Part shown: in pieces, positions 24,673-35,299 of the stretch
How the letters are laid out: every line of letters begins with the position of its first letter
How positions within the stretch are numbered: position 1 is the first letter of the stretch
Assembly (NCBI GenBank): GCA_040954595.2
Contig: CM082582.2
Location: 6,572,001 to 6,636,000 of the forward strand
Length of the DNA: 64,000 nucleotides
Direction: 5' to 3'
DNA from: Balanoglossus misakiensis
Lineage: Eukaryota; Hemichordata
The notes under the pieces: model-generated
What the model was told of the DNA's origin: nothing
Databases searched by the model: none
Seen by the model: the letters and a program-made list of their open reading frames with translations, nothing else
Made by a program: the position numbers and the translations under genes

Positions 24673-26605
24673 CATGACACTACTGCTGCTCACCTTTAAC
24701 TCGTCATACCCCTGACCATGCCGCTCCGCGCGCTTCTTAATCAATTGCTCGGTCACTACAAAAAAAATCAAGATTTTCTGTAACTAGATTTCTCTCACAT
24801 CTGCGTATCCGTCTGTTTTTAATGGCCGCGACATGCACATTTATTTTTAAAAGTATATGCTCAGGGTTGCGCTAAATCCACGTTTTATGCGTATATCTTT
24901 AACTAGCGTTTTGTAAACCTTATTTCACCGTCGTTACATCTACACTGTATACTCACTTTTTGTTTCAATTATGCCTGGACAGATGGCGTTGCAGGTAACG
25001 CCCGTCCCCAGGCTGGCCACGGCTGTTACCTTTTTAAAAAAAATCACAGTTGTTATTAACCTCGTCACACGCGGAAAGGTAATGCAAGAACGAACGAGAA
25101 AGCTGACGTCTAAAGTGTGAAAATAAAGTAACCTTGGTCAAACCATGAAGGCCGTGTTTTGAAGCCGCGTATGCTACGCATGTTTCGCCATCCACGGTCT
25201 TGCCTCGGACCGAAGAAATATTAATTATGCGCCCCCAACCTGAGAGAAAACAAAAATAGGAAAAAACGTCTTAGTTCATATACATGTATCTTTATGACGT
25301 ACAAGAATGGGCAATTTCGTTTATTTTTTTACTATATCTCGATAATCAAAGGCGAAAACGTAGTCTTTGTATGTGGTGCGATTCAGGATATGAAGGATAA
25401 TTTATAAAGATTATTGTCATATTAATGGTCAAATATGGATATAGGAGCAAAAGGTCTACCTTTCGTTTTCATATCACCCAATAATAGCCGGGTTAATTCA
25501 AATGGCGCCGTCAAGTTTGCAGCAATGATTTCGTCCCATTTCTCCGCCGGAAACTCCTCGACTTTACCATCGTGTGCTGCACCTGTGAAAAGAACGTCGT
25601 GTGCAGGTGTAAGTAATTCGGAGTATTGCCGTGTTGATCTTCGAAACAATATGCAATAAAGTTCTGTAGCACTCTTTGATCAACAGAAAACTGCAGTCAA
25701 CCACCCCATTTGCACATTTGCACCATTAACAGTTTCTATTGTTTAATTTTCACACTCAACTCTTCTTTTGTTTTCCCAAGGCACCTGGTCCTGCAAATAT
25801 TTTCTAATTTGAATACCCATGATTCTCTGTTTCTCTGTTCATTCCACGTGTGCATCTGAAGAAGGGGACTACATGTTCCCGAAAGCTTATGCTGAAATTT
25901 AACTGTTGATCAAAGAGTGCTACAGAACTTTATTGCAAGGTGTAAGTAAGTAAGTAATATGGGGGTCACACATGCACCATTAAGAATCATTGTTCAGCAT
26001 CAGTATGACAAATAACTGACCTGCATTGTTGACAAGGACGTCGACTCCAGCAGGATAGAGTGCTTTGATTGCCTTGCACGCATCTTCAATTTCTGTCCGA
26101 TTCAGCAGATTTGCATGTACATAATGGGTTGTAACTTGGTGATTTCTTGAACACACGAAAAGCAAAACCGTTAGCTAGGAACTAGAGTTTTGGAATCTCT
26201 TCGTTCCTAATTGCCCTCGACCACAGACAGAGAAAAAACAGTTTTTTCTCTTTGTCTGTGCCTCGACAAAACATTAGACGCGCCAACCCTACCAATATCT
26301 TAATTTTTGCACAAGACTGAAAATTTCGTACCCAATCTACAATATATTATGGTTTTATCTAGTCGTCATACAGTAGGGTATAGCGGTTCGAAATATTTAG
26401 TATTTCCATTTTTAGAAATACAGGCGAAACAAATTTACTTTTCCAGTTGTTTTCTATGTGGTTCAACTTCTTCTGCGTTCCGTCTTCCATGTAAGATGAT
26501 GGAATAGCCATTTCTAGCCAGGGATTTAGCGATTCCGTATCCCAATCCATCGGCTGAATTCGATCCAGTGATCAAGGCCACTCTCCCAGCGTTACTGACT
26601 GCCAT
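24228..26605 (-). CDS. 3-hydroxybutyrate dehydrogenase-like SDR, copy B
   Basis: Eight exons encode 267 aa of an NAD(H)-dependent short-chain dehydrogenase related to bacterial 3-hydroxybutyrate dehydrogenase. Exons: 26439-26605, 26021-26145, 25460-25582, 25133-25239, 24957-25029, 24694-24755, 24519-24572, 24228-24320, all GT-AG and in phase. Motifs in order: TG at 13-14 with DGLGYG following (two residues longer than the classic TGxxxGxG), VLVNNAG ending at 98, INISS at 145-148, Tyr162 and Lys166 in YAASK, CNAICPG, NPSGEFVKVEQVA, and DQITGAEIP before the C-terminal WAM. Exon boundaries are identical to copy A, which lies 1.1 kb downstream on the same strand, so the two arose by tandem duplication. 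All canonical SDR residues are kept here, so this is the better candidate for the ancestral activity. Intron 2 contains a Penelope-like element. Confidence 0.9.
24615..24668. repeat. (CT)n microsatellite in intron 6 of copy B
   Basis: CT-rich run, interrupted at its left end and pure at the right; lies between exons 6 and 7, on the exon 7 acceptor side. Confidence 0.9.
25617..25937 (+). mobile_element. Penelope-like element copy B (short)
   Basis: A 321-bp insertion in intron 2 of copy B, opposite in direction to the gene, with the 12-bp target duplication AGGTGTAAGTAA at 25605-25616 and 25938-25949. The last 230 bp align with the 3' part of element A. Perfect 35-bp inverted repeats at 25652-25686 and 25903-25937 (core GTTCTGTAGCACTCTTTGAT) flank that body. 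A 5' module with GGAGTATTGCCGTGTTGATC precedes the left repeat, and the same module starts element A. No protein-coding part remains. Confidence 0.75.
25856..25893 (+). ncRNA. hammerhead-ribozyme-like motif in element B
   Basis: Same architecture as in element A: CTGAAGA, stem GGGGAC/GTTCCC with loop TACAT, GAAA, AGC-TTAT-GCT. The only change within the motif is at core position 7, which is free to vary in hammerheads. The next base is again G, which argues against cleavage at this exact spot. Confidence 0.4.
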
Positions 26606-26821
26606 ACTGCAAAGGTACAAACACCTAAAAATCAACATTTTTTTAAAAATTGACACGCTTACAATCACACAGATATACAATGACGCAATCATGACGACAC
26701 CCAGAGGCACTTACAAACCAAACTGACAAAAGGTTTTTTGACCAACACAACCCCAACACCAACCCTAACCTGTCAACAAACAACAAACGTGATATTTGTA
26801 AACAAACATTTGTTTATTGTA

Positions 26822-27033
26822 TCAATCAATCAATCAATCAACCAATAACAACTAACAAACATACAAACATACATACATACATACATACATACATACATAC
26901 ATACATACATACATACATACATACATACATACATGTCATACATACATACATGCATACACATACATACATGTACATACATACATGCACGCACGCACGCACG
27001 CACACACACACGCACGCACACACACACACACAC
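26822..27033. repeat. compound microsatellite (CAAT, ATAC, ACGC, AC)
   Basis: CAAT units, then a long ATAC run broken by a few variants, then ACGC and AC units, all contiguous in the dehydrogenase B upstream region. Confidence 0.95.
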
Positions 27034-28205
27034 TACAAACAAGGAGGAAGAGCTCCCTGTGATCCAACCATTACAGGAAGTTCATCGGTTGTTCTTCAAC
27101 TTCTTCACAGCCGATAACCGCTCAATCACTGGGCAGATTCAGGTCGATGCCTGACACAGTACAAGACGAACAAGACAACTTTACCCAGATTAGTCGTCTT
27201 AATGGGCACTTACCCACGCCAGTCAATATTTAATACCTACAGCAGCATACATATCCAAGGTCTAAATTAAAGTTTGACCTTTCACTTTACTCAGTACATG
27301 TAGGACACGCGTGGGGGCGCTGTTACACCTACATGTACGGGCATTACTGGGAAATTATGCGTTATTCTTGACGTTTTGATCTTCAAATCAACATCAGTAT
27401 TACGTCTTACCATCTTGACCAATTCCTTCTCTCCCTGCCTGTGTCTTCATGTACATTGTATACTGATTGTTGGCATGACATCTGTGACTGGACAAGTTAA
27501 AAATAAATGCACAATGTGGCCACTGGGGGCGCTAGCACACTCGGGTGCTCCTATATACCATTCACAACATTCAACAATGCACCCGTACACAATACACCAT
27601 GCTATAAATCTATAAACAGAGAAACTACATCCAAACTGTACGTTTGAAAGCAGTGCATTTTATTTTACACAGTACATTCATTGAGGGCATATAATTAGTT
27701 GTGATTGTGTAACACTCCATATGTACAGGGAAAGATGGTTACGACAACTGTACAAAGTTGTAATAATCGCTTTACTTTTCTGAGAAGCGTCAAGCATGTA
27801 TATTTGTGGCATCATCAATATTTGCATGTGTTTTTATATTACAAGTTGAGATTACATCTGAGATTTATTAAGTATTTGAAAATACTACTATGTTGAGACA
27901 GAAAAAACTATGGAAACTGCTCTGCTGCAGTAAGTACTGCCATTTCACTTTTGATCAAAAAAGGGCCCCATTTTTGCAGTCAACTAAGGCTGGAAAACAA
28001 AACTGCAATGGGACTGAGTCTTAACTCGTACCCCATCACCTGTGAAATCCCCATAACTCTCCACACAAAGTGTGGTGTCACTCTGTATAGCAGCATCACC
28101 TACCAAGATATACAAGACTATCTACTCTACAACTAATTCTTACACGACCACCCAAGTAATGGCAAGTTTGAGTTCATCTGGGTGTTTATGTTAGTGCAGT
28201 TGCTG

Positions 28206-28211
28206 TTTATT
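28206..28211 (-). other. candidate poly(A) signal of the aminotransferase
   Basis: AATAAA on the minus strand about 265 nt past the stop codon. Confidence 0.4.
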
Positions 28212-28475
28212 TAATTTCAATTTTAGTTCAAATCACAGTGAAGCCGGAAAAAAATCATCCTTAGAGACGATTTTGTATTCCCTTTACACATTCAAGCAGT
28301 GTTGTCAATGAAAACACATCAAGCAATCATTTCATATTATACAGACACCGATTGGTTCACACTCCTACTGAAATACAATTATTAAGTTCTGACCTCAAAG
28401 TTGTTATTCTCGCATCTTTCCTTGTTTTTGCAGAAGCGAGAGATGTCTCGTTTCAGCTTCTTATCAAATCAATCT

Positions 28476-31400
28476 CTAATCTTTGTACTTTTCCATGAAT
28501 TTACCATGGAAATCCCGGAATCTCTGCATGACATCCTTGATCTTCTCAACGGATGGAAGGATGGTCATTCTGAAATCAAAAAGATAGCAGTGCAACATGA
28601 CTTCAACATGTTAGCCTGGTAAATTGCAAAGTCAAATACCACCACTAAAAACAACTGCGTTGGACAAAATACATTGGTGCAGGAAGACGTCAGCAACACT
28701 CAATAGCCTACAACCCCTACCTGAAATGGTATGTTCCATCCACTTGTCCAAACCCACTGCCGGCGACAACGCACACGCCGGTCTCCTCCAGGAATCGCAT
28801 GCAATAAAAGGCATCCGGGGCCATTCCTTCTCCCTGTCGAGATTGCATCATATTATGCTAATCAGTTCATCATTTCAATATATTAATGGATGTGAAATGT
28901 AACAGCAGTTACGTGGTTTTCACCACACATACATATAATATGATAATGAATTTATCCCATGGTCACAAAAACACTAACTCATCACCAGCAGATCAACACA
29001 ACACAACTTGTACACAGACTGAGTAAACACTTTCCCAGACATCAGACATTTGTCATAGTACAGAGAGAATGCATATTACCCAAGTTTTGAACTGTGACCA
29101 CCACAGACAACTCATGTCTTACTACATGACATGAAAAAGCAAATTTATGTACTTTGACGTTTTGCAAACTGAGTGGGTTTCCCTCAAGCTCATAGTTCTG
29201 GTAGTGCACAAGCTAGTCAATCAGACAGAAACTATTTCCATGATTAACTTCTGACACAAATGCTAGATTATCCCACCTTTGCTTTCTCAACGGCTTTCTT
29301 GGGCAGGAGAACTCTTGGGAAGGAGTACATGGCCCCCATCACTTCATTACACGAGACTCCGTCCACTGCGTCAAAGGTGTCGGCAACCAGTTTGGCTTTC
29401 TCTCTCAGTGACGCCAAGACTTCTTGTTTTTCCTGAAAAGAAAATTGTTTCCGTACAGAATTCCGCTTGCAAAATCTTTGATGACAACCACATCGAAAAA
29501 CAAGCCTGCTGACTCACCTTCAGGAACTGTGCATAGGATGGTTCACCCTCTTGTGGAGGATTCACTGTACACTCCATGGTAATCTGCAAACAGATCAATT
29601 AGGGGAACTTTATAAAAAGTGACAAATGATTTGCATAACACACATTACACTTTAGCGTGACAACTAAAAGATTCTGGCATGAGTAAAATTGAAGATGACA
29701 GTCAGTACATTATTCTTGTACCAACTAAAGTTTGAATAAAGTCATCCCAGAATATTGTCTGAGTTTGGCTCCAGACAGACAGACAGACAGACAGGCAAGT
29801 GCAGCAGCCGAGCGCACACACTGATAGGTGAAAACCACCCAATCTCATCTGTGGGGACAGACTAATCGTGATGACAACTGACCTGTCCTAGAGTGGTTGG
29901 GCAAAGCTTGGCAGACACTAATTTCTTCAGCATGGCAAACACTTCTGTGTCGAAGTTGATGGCTTCCATGTAGCCACCACGCAGACCACACCTATAGAGT
30001 GGAAACACAAAATTAAACACAAAATTCAGAAATGGTAGAAACACTGAAGGCAGATTTTAAATGAAACCCTCTTTCGAAGCAATAACGATTTTGCAAAAAA
30101 TAAACCAAATAATGTACCCATCACACGGTAGTATAATGAACAGCAGTAATGATTTTGTGACAAGAGATTGAACACTCCGTTTTATTCTTTGGTTTCTAAA
30201 AGTCTCCTTACAGGCACATACCTTTAGCAAATAAGGTAAAATGTTTGAGGACTTTCTGTCAAAATCTGTCCGCAAAGTACATACTGCCTTAACCCTTCAA
30301 GCCCCAGGTTTCTATATAGAGGTCCAACTTTACAATGGAAAACAATAGGTATGGACTGAACCAATGCTGTGAAAGGGTTAAGCAGGAGAAATTGTTTTCC
30401 ATACTTACTCTCCCATGAATCCTTTGGAAGTAGAATAGAAAGAGGCTAATTCCATGGTCTGATATTGCGGTCCCATCTCACGCAAGACTTTCTTGAATGA
30501 GTGAAACTGGGCACCTTTTGCATAAATGTTCTCTTGATACACCTGAAAAATTATCAATTTACTTTTACATTATGATTTCAAGTTTAAATTTCCATGATTT
30601 CCACTTATAATTATAGAATAGAACTTTAATTGACATTTATAAAACATCATCCTGTGGCTACGGTGTCTATACCAAAACCGAAGTAGTTTCCAGATGAAAA
30701 TAACATATTTCCACATTTTAATTCTTGTCTAAAGCCGCGCTCACCTCATCAGCAATTATGAATAAGTTTTCTTTGTGTGCGAACTTGATGATGTCCTCAA
30801 TATTCTCACGGTTCAGTACTTGACCTGCAAACAAACATTTCTTCATTTTAGTGCCATGATGTCAGCCGTCAAGCTTGAAATGATCTTTGCACGCTGAACT
30901 TCAGTTTATCCAACACAGCATTGCAATGTAGCAAAACTAGAGAATTTCACACACTGGTTTAAAACTGAAAATTGTTTTATTTTGCCCTAAACCTACCGGT
31001 AGGATTTCCGGGATTAATGACAACTATAGCTACGGGATTGCTGTGCTTTCTGGCTTCCGTGATTGACCGATTCATCTCTTCTGGTTTCAAGCTCCAGCCA
31101 GCGCCTTCATCCAAGAAGTAGCCGATCTGTGGGGAGGGACAGGAGAATTTACTGTAATAAGTTTTACGTGACATTACAGAATCTATTACCAGTATGTAAT
31201 TAACAATATCAAAAATTGAGAAACAATGCTAGAAATCTTGGTAACCACGGCACGTAACCTTGATTAAACACCAGTAGGAATATGCGCAATAGGCTGACCA
31301 AAACCAAATTAACATTTTATTCATGAAAGCAACTCAAAACTGTTTGTTTCTGTTTTGTTTTGTTTTGTTTTAATTGTGCGTTTTGCTTTGTTTGTTTGTT

Positions 31401-34400
31401 GTTGTTTTTTGAGGGGGTGTTAGGGGGGTTAACATTATTACACTCATTGTCTCTGACCTCTTAAGAAGACTACCACATAACAGTGACTACATTCTTCTGA
31501 AAGTTCACATACAGCGAAAACATCAACAAGACCCATCTTACCTGAACAGCGTCGAACTCGGCAAGAGAGGCTGAATAAAGTGGGTACTGGGGAATAGGGA
31601 TCATGACACCAGATCTTTCCTTGCCTTCTCCAGAAATTAGACATTTCAGCAATGACTGCAAGATACAAGATACGTATAAATCAGCCTTGCTGAACTTGCC
31701 CTTTAACCCTTTCACCACCATGGTTTAGTCCAAATCTATTGTTTTCCATGGTAAAGTTGGACCTCTATAGAGGGAATGGGGGTGAAAGGGTTACTCTCCA
31801 GATCACTTACTAAATACAGAAAGGATATGCAGACTGTACATATCTTTTAGAATGTACAGGTCTACATGTACATGTATACTGTTCACTGTGCAACCATACA
31901 AGGTCAGATTTTTTGCAACCACTTTACTCAAGGACAAACAACTACAGTGTATAGCCTTATTCCTGGTACAGGGGAGTTTTAACACTGCCAGTTGCCAGGT
32001 CTATACTTACTCTAATGCCTTCGCTAGCACCGGCACAAAGGACTATATCATTGGGATCGCTGGGATGGCCGTCTCTTCTCTCTATGAAGGCCGCGATGTC
32101 TTGACGGATGGGTTCGATTCCAACACTGTCACTGTAGGAACCTGATGTAAATATGACCAATACAGGGATGGTCACTTTCCACATATACTATACATACATG
32201 AATCTGTATCAGTAGACTATTCTACCACATACTTGTACATCCAAACACTGAAGGCATATATTATCAGGGTGACAGTCATACATCACGCAAATGGCCCTGG
32301 CTGACATGACAGCTTCACATTCTCATCATACCAAACAGTCAGAGACCGAATTTGGGTCATTCTGAATTTTGTTTCATCTCCGAATTCCACAACTTTGGTT
32401 ACTTTAGATAGTTTAGGATACAACCTCAGAGTCGAAGTTGATCCAATATTGAAAGTCCCACACCGCCCCTTTAAAAATGTCTGATCTGTTGACAATGAAT
32501 TGGTCATCTCTCTCGGGATCTGTGTGTTCACCACAGTCCTGACTTATCACTTACCAACACTTCCATTCTTGCACCCAGATAAGACCCTCCTGGCCCTAGC
32601 CTTCGCATCCTCTGGAAATTGGTCGCTGTTCAGAAGTTCCGGGTAAGTAGCAAGGGCAATGACCTGTAATGGAATGGAACTCAAGGTCACTCATATAAAA
32701 CAGGAAAGGATAGAACTCACAGAAAAATCTCTGGCAAAACCCAGGAAACTGGTCAATTAAAGCTATCTGTATGATGTTGCTGTATACATGTGATTATCAT
32801 TTTCATAGAAATGCCACATTACGTCATCACTGTTTTGGCAAATTATAGATCTGTATTGAAGAATAATAAATTCATAAATGTCAATTTCATGTAAGTCCTC
32901 CGAATTGCAATGAGGAAAGCATTTTGACAGCATATTCATATTACAATGTACTACTGGAAGCTCACATGACATCATTTATCTTCGATGAATTTCAATAAGG
33001 AGTTGAATATAAACCATTCAAGGTAACGTCAATGTCTGTGACCACCAGTCAAATGATAAGACTATGCAAGGTCAATCTACAGCTCTGTGTGCCACACAGC
33101 TTAGACAATCTTAAATCTGTATTCTAACTGTATTATTTGACACAAGAAGACACTGGCTTTAGATAAACGCATTAGTAATCTAAAAGTGAACACATCCTTC
33201 TAGACGCAATCATAAACACTAGTGTCTATGATGCAATCAGGCAGATACATACATGTACATGTACATGACAATGAGAGATTCACAATAAAAAAAGGAACAA
33301 ACTGCAGAAAAATACTTTATAAATCGCTTTGACTACCGAGCAATAATATACAATAAATTGTGCATATCTTTGGTGTTTTTAAACTCTGTTAAACCACCCA
33401 ATCACTTCTCAATTGTTACGCAACAAATAATTTGTCACCTTATTGCCAGGTCATGTGATTAATCACCTGATAATCTATCAACACAATAGCCAAGACCTTA
33501 GCCAGTTAGGGACCAGATCTGATTAATTCCATAGTAGTATTTAGATTGGAGTGTATCTGTCATCAAGGGTGTAAAGATCTGCAGATATTATACACACACA
33601 ACGTGGCCAATCTGCATTGGACAAAGTTCGAAATACAATACAAACATATGTAAGTTGTAAAATGTGAATAACAGTTGGCTTGCACCAAAATTACCAATCA
33701 ACCACTCACCTGTCTAATGAATGTAATTGGTTTCTGTCCTAAGGCATGCGCATCCCCAATGTTGCATTTGACTACATCCGCAAATGGCTTCTTCTCTCCC
33801 TGTGAGCAAGCGAGAAATTAGAAAATATAAGCGACGGTGTTTACAAAATGAAAGTAACTTCATCCCATGTGGGATTCAACATGAATTCGTTATGGAATTA
33901 CCAGTGCATTACAAATCTATCATCTGCAAAATGCTGTCATTGTCAAACTACTACAAGCCATGGTATCTGAAGAAGTTAAAAGGTCACTACAAGGTCAGTG
34001 TGACCGACCATCACGTATGCTGGTCTGGAGCACTTGATTGTAGGTGTGTCGTGTGTCGGGCGCTGGACGGTCTGATTTTCCCGTCTAACCTCCAACAACA
34101 CAATAAGGCTGTGAGGCAAAACCTCGAGCTACAGTAATGTATAGTGAGAAGAATCACGATGGCCCTATATACCAATGTTACTGCTTGCTTCTTCCTGGAA
34201 GTGACCGTTCGAAATCGACATACCCACCCCCTAGGGCACTAATAAAATACAATACACCGTACCAGTAGAGCTGCTTACGTGCATCGTTTGAACTTCTATT
34301 CTTCGAAAAACATTGAAAATCTGTCTCCGATGGCAATGTCGCCTGCTTATTTTAGCCAGTTATGGCAACATATGATGATCATCAAGCCATTATTATACCT

Positions 34401-34632
34401 GTGCCAGCTCTTTTTCGAGCTCCGTTGCTCGGGCCACGATGGGACCCCTCACCGCATACTGCATCGTGCGAACGTGTGGATTCATATTTTCCAACGTGAC
34501 AACTTTCGGCCTTTTCGGCTGGCTTGTGTTAACGTTGGCGGCCATCGCTAAACGCCCGAGTAATCCTTCCTGGGACTTTTCGAGGTGAGTTGTGATCACG
34601 GGTACGGCTCGGCGAGCTGCTCTAGAATACAT
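28476..34632 (-). CDS. GPT2: alanine aminotransferase (GPT2-like)
   Basis: Thirteen exons encode 519 aa, close to human GPT2 (523). The PLP enzyme converts alanine and 2-oxoglutarate to pyruvate and glutamate. Exons: 34399-34632, 33710-33799, 32555-32663, 32011-32141, 31542-31655, 30997-31126, 30745-30824, 30409-30542, 29883-29991, 29518-29583, 29277-29432, 28721-28833, 28476-28569; all GT-AG, phases consistent. Family signatures: [74 protein letters not shown] (263-270), IIADE, the PLP lysine Lys336 in [18 protein letters not shown], and VVAGSGFGQ. The first 16 residues ([16 protein letters not shown]) have arginines and no acids, like a mitochondrial presequence. A second ATG at residue 30 (MAANVNTSQ) could give a cytosolic form. 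Two short inverted-repeat elements sit in introns. It is head to head with the C16orf87-like gene. Confidence 0.96.
30289..30381. mobile_element. short inverted-repeat element, TTAACCC family, copy 1
   Basis: A 93-bp element starting TTAACCCTTCAAG and ending GTGAAAGGGTTAA, inside intron 8 of the aminotransferase. Its reverse complement aligns with copy 2 through GTCCAT or GTCCAA, CTATTGTTTTCCAT and GTAAAGTTGGACCTCTATA. Confidence 0.7.
31703..31793. mobile_element. short inverted-repeat element, TTAACCC family, copy 2
   Basis: A 91-bp element with TTAACCCTTTCACC at one end and GGTGAAAGGGTTA at the other, in intron 4 of the aminotransferase. The ends are inverted repeats of 13 bp. No protein; a MITE-like non-autonomous element. 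Confidence 0.75.
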
Positions 34633-35299
34633 TGGAGAATCTGCGACGATGCTGAATATGGCAGCCTTGCCCAGATGGTACGACCGCTATGATTGGTCTA
34701 ATCGTTAAACTTATACCCAAGGTTACGCCGCTGAACCCTGACTTTTCTATTCAAACTGTCGTGATTGGGTAGGATTGGCGTTCCAGGATAAAGTACTAGT
34801 AGTAATTTATGCAACTAGCTTGACATATAATATGGCGACGAACGGAAGCCATACACAAAATACGTGTGTGACGTATGCCCATGTCGATTGCATGCAAATT
34901 ATCTCCGGTTCGCCGCCTTCGTGATTCATTCAGGGGGCACACTGAGTTGAAATGAACATCAAATTAATGAGTAAAAAGGAAGGTTTATCAGATTTTTTTT
35001 TCAAAAAGCTGCTTAAAGTATTTCGCTGATGCAGTTTTAAGTTGAAGTTTAGAGAAATGTGCAAAGAAAGTTACAAAGTTGGAAAACTTGCGAGATTAAG
35101 CCCATCATTCCCCCATATGAATAATAGTTCCATCCTGTACGTCACACTCCGCCATATTGGCTTCCCTGTTGATATCAGCTGAGGGGTATATCTACACAGC
35201 GATGCTTTACGTTTGTCAACAAACGCAACATACACTATATTTTGTCAAAATATAACGTCCTATCCGCAGGTTATTTAAGTGAGGAGAGATCGAAGCAGC
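34633..35299. promoter_or_regulatory. bidirectional promoter region GPT2 / C16orf87-like
   Basis: The two start codons face away from each other across 667 bp, so both transcription starts must lie here or nearby. No clear TATA box in the expected place for either gene. Individual factor sites cannot be assigned with confidence. Confidence 0.6.

Larger units (their letters stand above)
26606..28475. other. intergenic between dehydrogenase copy B and the aminotransferase
   Basis: Contains the compound microsatellite at 26822-27033 and a candidate poly(A) signal for the minus-strand aminotransferase at 28206-28211. No coding exon recognised. ORFs of repeated Val-Cys or Tyr-Met-Cys type are microsatellite artefacts. 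Confidence 0.6.

Noticed and set aside
26830-27154. Frames rich in Tyr-Met-Cys or His-Thr
   Set aside because: Translation of the compound ATAC/AC microsatellite.
33784-34137. 117-codon plus-strand frame near aminotransferase exon 2
   Set aside because: Lies mainly in intron 1 of the minus-strand gene and overlaps exon 2; no domain recognised.
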